Of a stretch of DNA of 43,473 nt, positions 41,849 through 43,473 are shown in pieces. Made by a program: the position numbers and the translations under genes. The stretch is from Stieleria tagensis (GTDB taxonomy: Bacteria > Planctomycetota > Planctomycetia > Pirellulales > Pirellulaceae): positions 1 to 43,473 of the forward strand of contig NZ_JAMYFE010000057.1 of NCBI RefSeq assembly GCF_024129865.1, read 5' to 3'. The notes below the pieces were generated by a model. That model was not told the origin of the DNA. It saw only the letters and a list, made by a program, of their open reading frames with translations, and did not search any database. The stretch's first letter is position 1, and each line of letters starts with the position of its first letter.

Positions 41849-42686
41849 ACGAGACGCTGCGAATCCACCGCCGCCGCTGCGCCGCCGCAGCGATCTTCCG
41901 TTCTTTTTGGTGATGAGCGGTCTATCGGCCTGTTTCATTGTGTTGATCGCATTGTTGGTGACTGCCGATGTGATGTTCACGTCGTGGGATGATTTCGCCG
42001 CAGCGTTACAGAAGCCGGCGATCCAGTCGGCCTTTCGATTGACGATGCTGACCTGTGCGGCGGCGGCGATCCTGTCGTTGTGGGTGGCAACGCCGCTCGG
42101 ATACCTGCTGTCACGTTATCGATTTCCGGGGCGCTGGCTGGTCGACACGCTGGTCGATATCCCAATCGTTTTGCCGCCGTTGGTTTTGGGGCTTAGCTTG
42201 TTGATCCTATTTCACCTCTCGATCGGCGATTGGCAATTAGAAACCTGGCTGCGTGAACGTGTCGGTTTTCCTGTCACTTACCGCTGGCCGGCCGTGGTGT
42301 TGGCCCAGTTTTCGGTGGCCTGTGCATTTGCCGTTCGTACGATGCGTGTGACGTTCGACCAGATCGATCCGCGTGCGGAAGACGTCGCGCGAACCCTCGG
42401 TTGTTCCCGTGGGCAAGCATTCATGGAGATCGCACTCCCCCAGGCCTGGCGTGGCATGATCGCCGCAACCACGATCGCATGGGCACGCGCGCTCGGGGAA
42501 TTTGGTCCCATCCTGGTGTTTGCCGGCGCGACGCGAATGCGAACGGAGGTATTGTCGACGACCGTGTTTTTAGAATTGAGTATCGGTCAGCTTGATGCTG
42601 CGGTTGCCGTTTCATTGTTGATGGTGGCGATGGCGGTTGTGGTGCTGTTGATCTTGCGGGTGTTGGGAACAGGGCTTGGCGGATGA
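41841..42686 (+). CDS. modB: Molybdate-type ABC transporter permease
   Basis: 281 residues overlapping the binding-protein gene by 8 bases and the ATPase gene by 4. A short cytoplasmic lead is followed by about six membrane helices. The EAA coupling motif (EDVARTLGCSRGQAFMEIALP) and AWARALGEFGPILVFAG are typical of the ModB/CysT group. It forms the inner-membrane channel that takes oxyanion from the tandem binding protein and is driven by the ATPase. Gene symbol by family; molybdate, tungstate or sulfate cannot be distinguished. Confidence 0.88.
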   Translation: MIERDAANPPPPLRRRSDLPFFLVMSGLSACFIVLIALLVTADVMFTSWDDFAAALQKPAIQSAFRLTMLTCAAAAILSLWVATPLGYLLSRYRFPGRWLVDTLVDIPIVLPPLVLGLSLLILFHLSIGDWQLETWLRERVGFPVTYRWPAVVLAQFSVACAFAVRTMRVTFDQIDPRAEDVARTLGCSRGQAFMEIALPQAWRGMIAATTIAWARALGEFGPILVFAGATRMRTEVLSTTVFLELSIGQLDAAVAVSLLMVAMAVVVLLILRVLGTGLGG

Positions 42687-43327
42687 TCGAATTGCGGCAG
42701 GTTGCGATTCGCGCCGGCGGATTTCGTTTGACAGACATTTCATTTGCAGTGCCGCGCGGCCACTACGCGGTATTGATGGGACGTACCGGACGCGGCAAGA
42801 CGACGATTTTGGAAGCCATTTGTGGGCTTCGAAAAGTCACATCGGGACGGATCTTAGTCGGCGGATCGGACGTCACCGGCTGGTTGCCAGGTGATCGGCA
42901 GATCGGATACGTGCCCCAGGATCGAGCTTTGTTTCCGACGATGACCGTCGAAGATCACTTGGCGTTTGCGCTTCGTTTACGCGGGCGTACGCGATTGGCC
43001 ATCCAAGCTCGTGTGGAAGAACTGGCAGAGGTGCTGGGGATCACTCCGCTCTTGTATCGCAAGGTCCGTGGTTTAAGCGGCGGAGAAGCCCAGCGGGTCG
43101 CGTTGGGACGCGCGCTATCGTTTCGCCCGGCCGTGTTGTTGTTGGACGAACCATTGAGCGCGCTCGACGAAGAAACGCGCCAGGAGATGCTGGATTTACT
43201 GCGCCGCGTCAAACAAGACACCGGTGTGACGACGTTGCATGTGACACACAACAGCGTAGAAGCACAGGCACTGGCAGATTGCCGCTTCGTGTTGGACGAG
43301 AAATCGATCCGGCGTCTTGATGATTAA
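42683..43327 (+). CDS. modC: ABC transporter ATP-binding protein, ModC-like without TOBE domain
   Basis: 214 residues with every ABC motif: Walker A LMGRTGRGKTTIL, Q-loop IGYVPQDRALFPTMTV, signature GLSGGEAQRVALGRAL, Walker B VLLLDEPLSALDEE and the H-loop VTHN. It overlaps modB by 4 bases (ATGA). E. coli ModC is about 350 residues with a C-terminal molybdate-sensing MOP/TOBE region; here the protein stops after the ABC core, so it lacks that regulatory module. Powers the permease encoded just upstream. Last gene of the operon. Confidence 0.88.
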   Translation: MIELRQVAIRAGGFRLTDISFAVPRGHYAVLMGRTGRGKTTILEAICGLRKVTSGRILVGGSDVTGWLPGDRQIGYVPQDRALFPTMTVEDHLAFALRLRGRTRLAIQARVEELAEVLGITPLLYRKVRGLSGGEAQRVALGRALSFRPAVLLLDEPLSALDEETRQEMLDLLRRVKQDTGVTTLHVTHNSVEAQALADCRFVLDEKSIRRLDD

Positions 43328-43390
43328 ACGTTTTGTACTCGTTTTTTCAAACGCTTCGCATCAGTTTTAGCGTCACGCTTTTGCGTCAGG

Positions 43391-43473
43391 CTCTGGTTTT
43401 TGGTAACCCGACGCGTCAGCGAGGGATCCCATCAACACCCTAAATCCCTCGCTAACGCGTTTTGAAGTTGCGC
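43391..43473 (+). repeat. Intergenic palindromic repeat, GCGTCAGCGAGGGAT-core type (copy 2, runs to window edge)
   Basis: Matches 10031-10113 along its whole length, with the same core and ends. The hairpin ACGCGTCAGCGAGGGAT (43411-43427) pairs with 43444-43460 in 16 of 17 positions. The left flank (TGGTTTTTGGTAACCCGACGCG) closely matches the flanks of the 27.4 and 35.2 kb copies, and the end (ACGCGTTTTGAAGTTGCGC) is that of the 35.1 kb copy. It starts 64 bases after the modC stop and probably continues past the window. Confidence 0.75.

Noticed and set aside
1-43473. CRISPR array, rRNA, tRNA or prophage genes
   Set aside because: No regularly spaced direct repeats, no tRNA cloverleaf and no phage or integrase motif were noticed on reading; a tRNA/CRISPR scan was not possible here.

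Overview
The window looks like chromosomal DNA from a planctomycete, most likely a Rhodopirellula-like member of the Pirellulaceae. This is inferred from family content: a PEP-CTERM protein, a Planc_extracel-type N-terminal motif, two separate cytochrome-like DUF1549/DUF1553 plus DUF1501 gene pairs, a formylglycine sulfatase, a DUF1080 protein, an XylR-type AraC regulator, large PQQ/LamG and cadherin/dockerin surface proteins, and few clear Shine-Dalgarno sequences. I found no rRNA, tRNA, CRISPR array, integrase or transposase.

Layout. 0-3.6 kb (minus): PEP-CTERM protein, small membrane protein, GH43/32-like beta-propeller hydrolase, small exported protein. 3.9-8.8 kb (plus): sulfatase, FAD oxidoreductase with a golvesin-type tail, M42-like metallopeptidase. 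8.8-11.0 kb (minus): membrane-anchored orphan Hpt protein, a 650-bp palindrome-rich gap, trmL. 11.2-15.1 kb (plus): a tightly packed run of zinc-ribbon membrane protein, HD phosphohydrolase, nagB and a YpdA-like flavoprotein. Then miaA (minus) and a GNAT acetyltransferase (plus). 16.9-22.6 kb (minus): a four-gene operon, DUF1549/DUF1553 - DUF1501 - ECF sigma - anti-sigma, in which the anti-sigma carries a periplasmic copy of the same DUF1549/DUF1553 module. 22.9-27.3 kb (plus): small hypothetical protein, membrane C39-like peptidase, giant adhesin-like protein. 27.6-34.1 kb (plus): Tat-exported metallophosphoesterase, XylR-like regulator, and PSCyt1/DUF1549/DUF1553 - DUF1501. DUF1080 faces this block (minus). 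35.4-43.3 kb (plus): PQQ/LamG protein with an exported methyltransferase-like domain, a lipoprotein, a tandem-domain ModA-like binding protein, ModB and ModC, apparently one operon.

How it fits together. Much of the window appears to serve capture and periplasmic oxidation or hydrolysis of sulfated or complex carbohydrates (sulfatase, GH, FAD oxidoreductase, DUF1080, cytochrome-like proteins, NagB). The two DUF1549/DUF1501 sets have different control logic: one is co-transcribed with its own sigma/anti-sigma pair, the other sits behind an XylR-like regulator. A shared 14-bp motif (TGCGCA-N2-TGCGNA) lies upstream of both that regulator and its neighbouring operon and is a candidate operator. 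The most notable non-coding structure is a modular family of intergenic palindromic repeats: two inverted ~190-bp copies bracket 27.4-35.3 kb, and two shorter relatives with the same flanks but a different palindromic core lie at 10.0 kb and at the right edge. The strongest candidates for undescribed biology are the self-contained DUF1549/DUF1501/sigma/sensor operon, the candidate operator pair, and the modular repeats.
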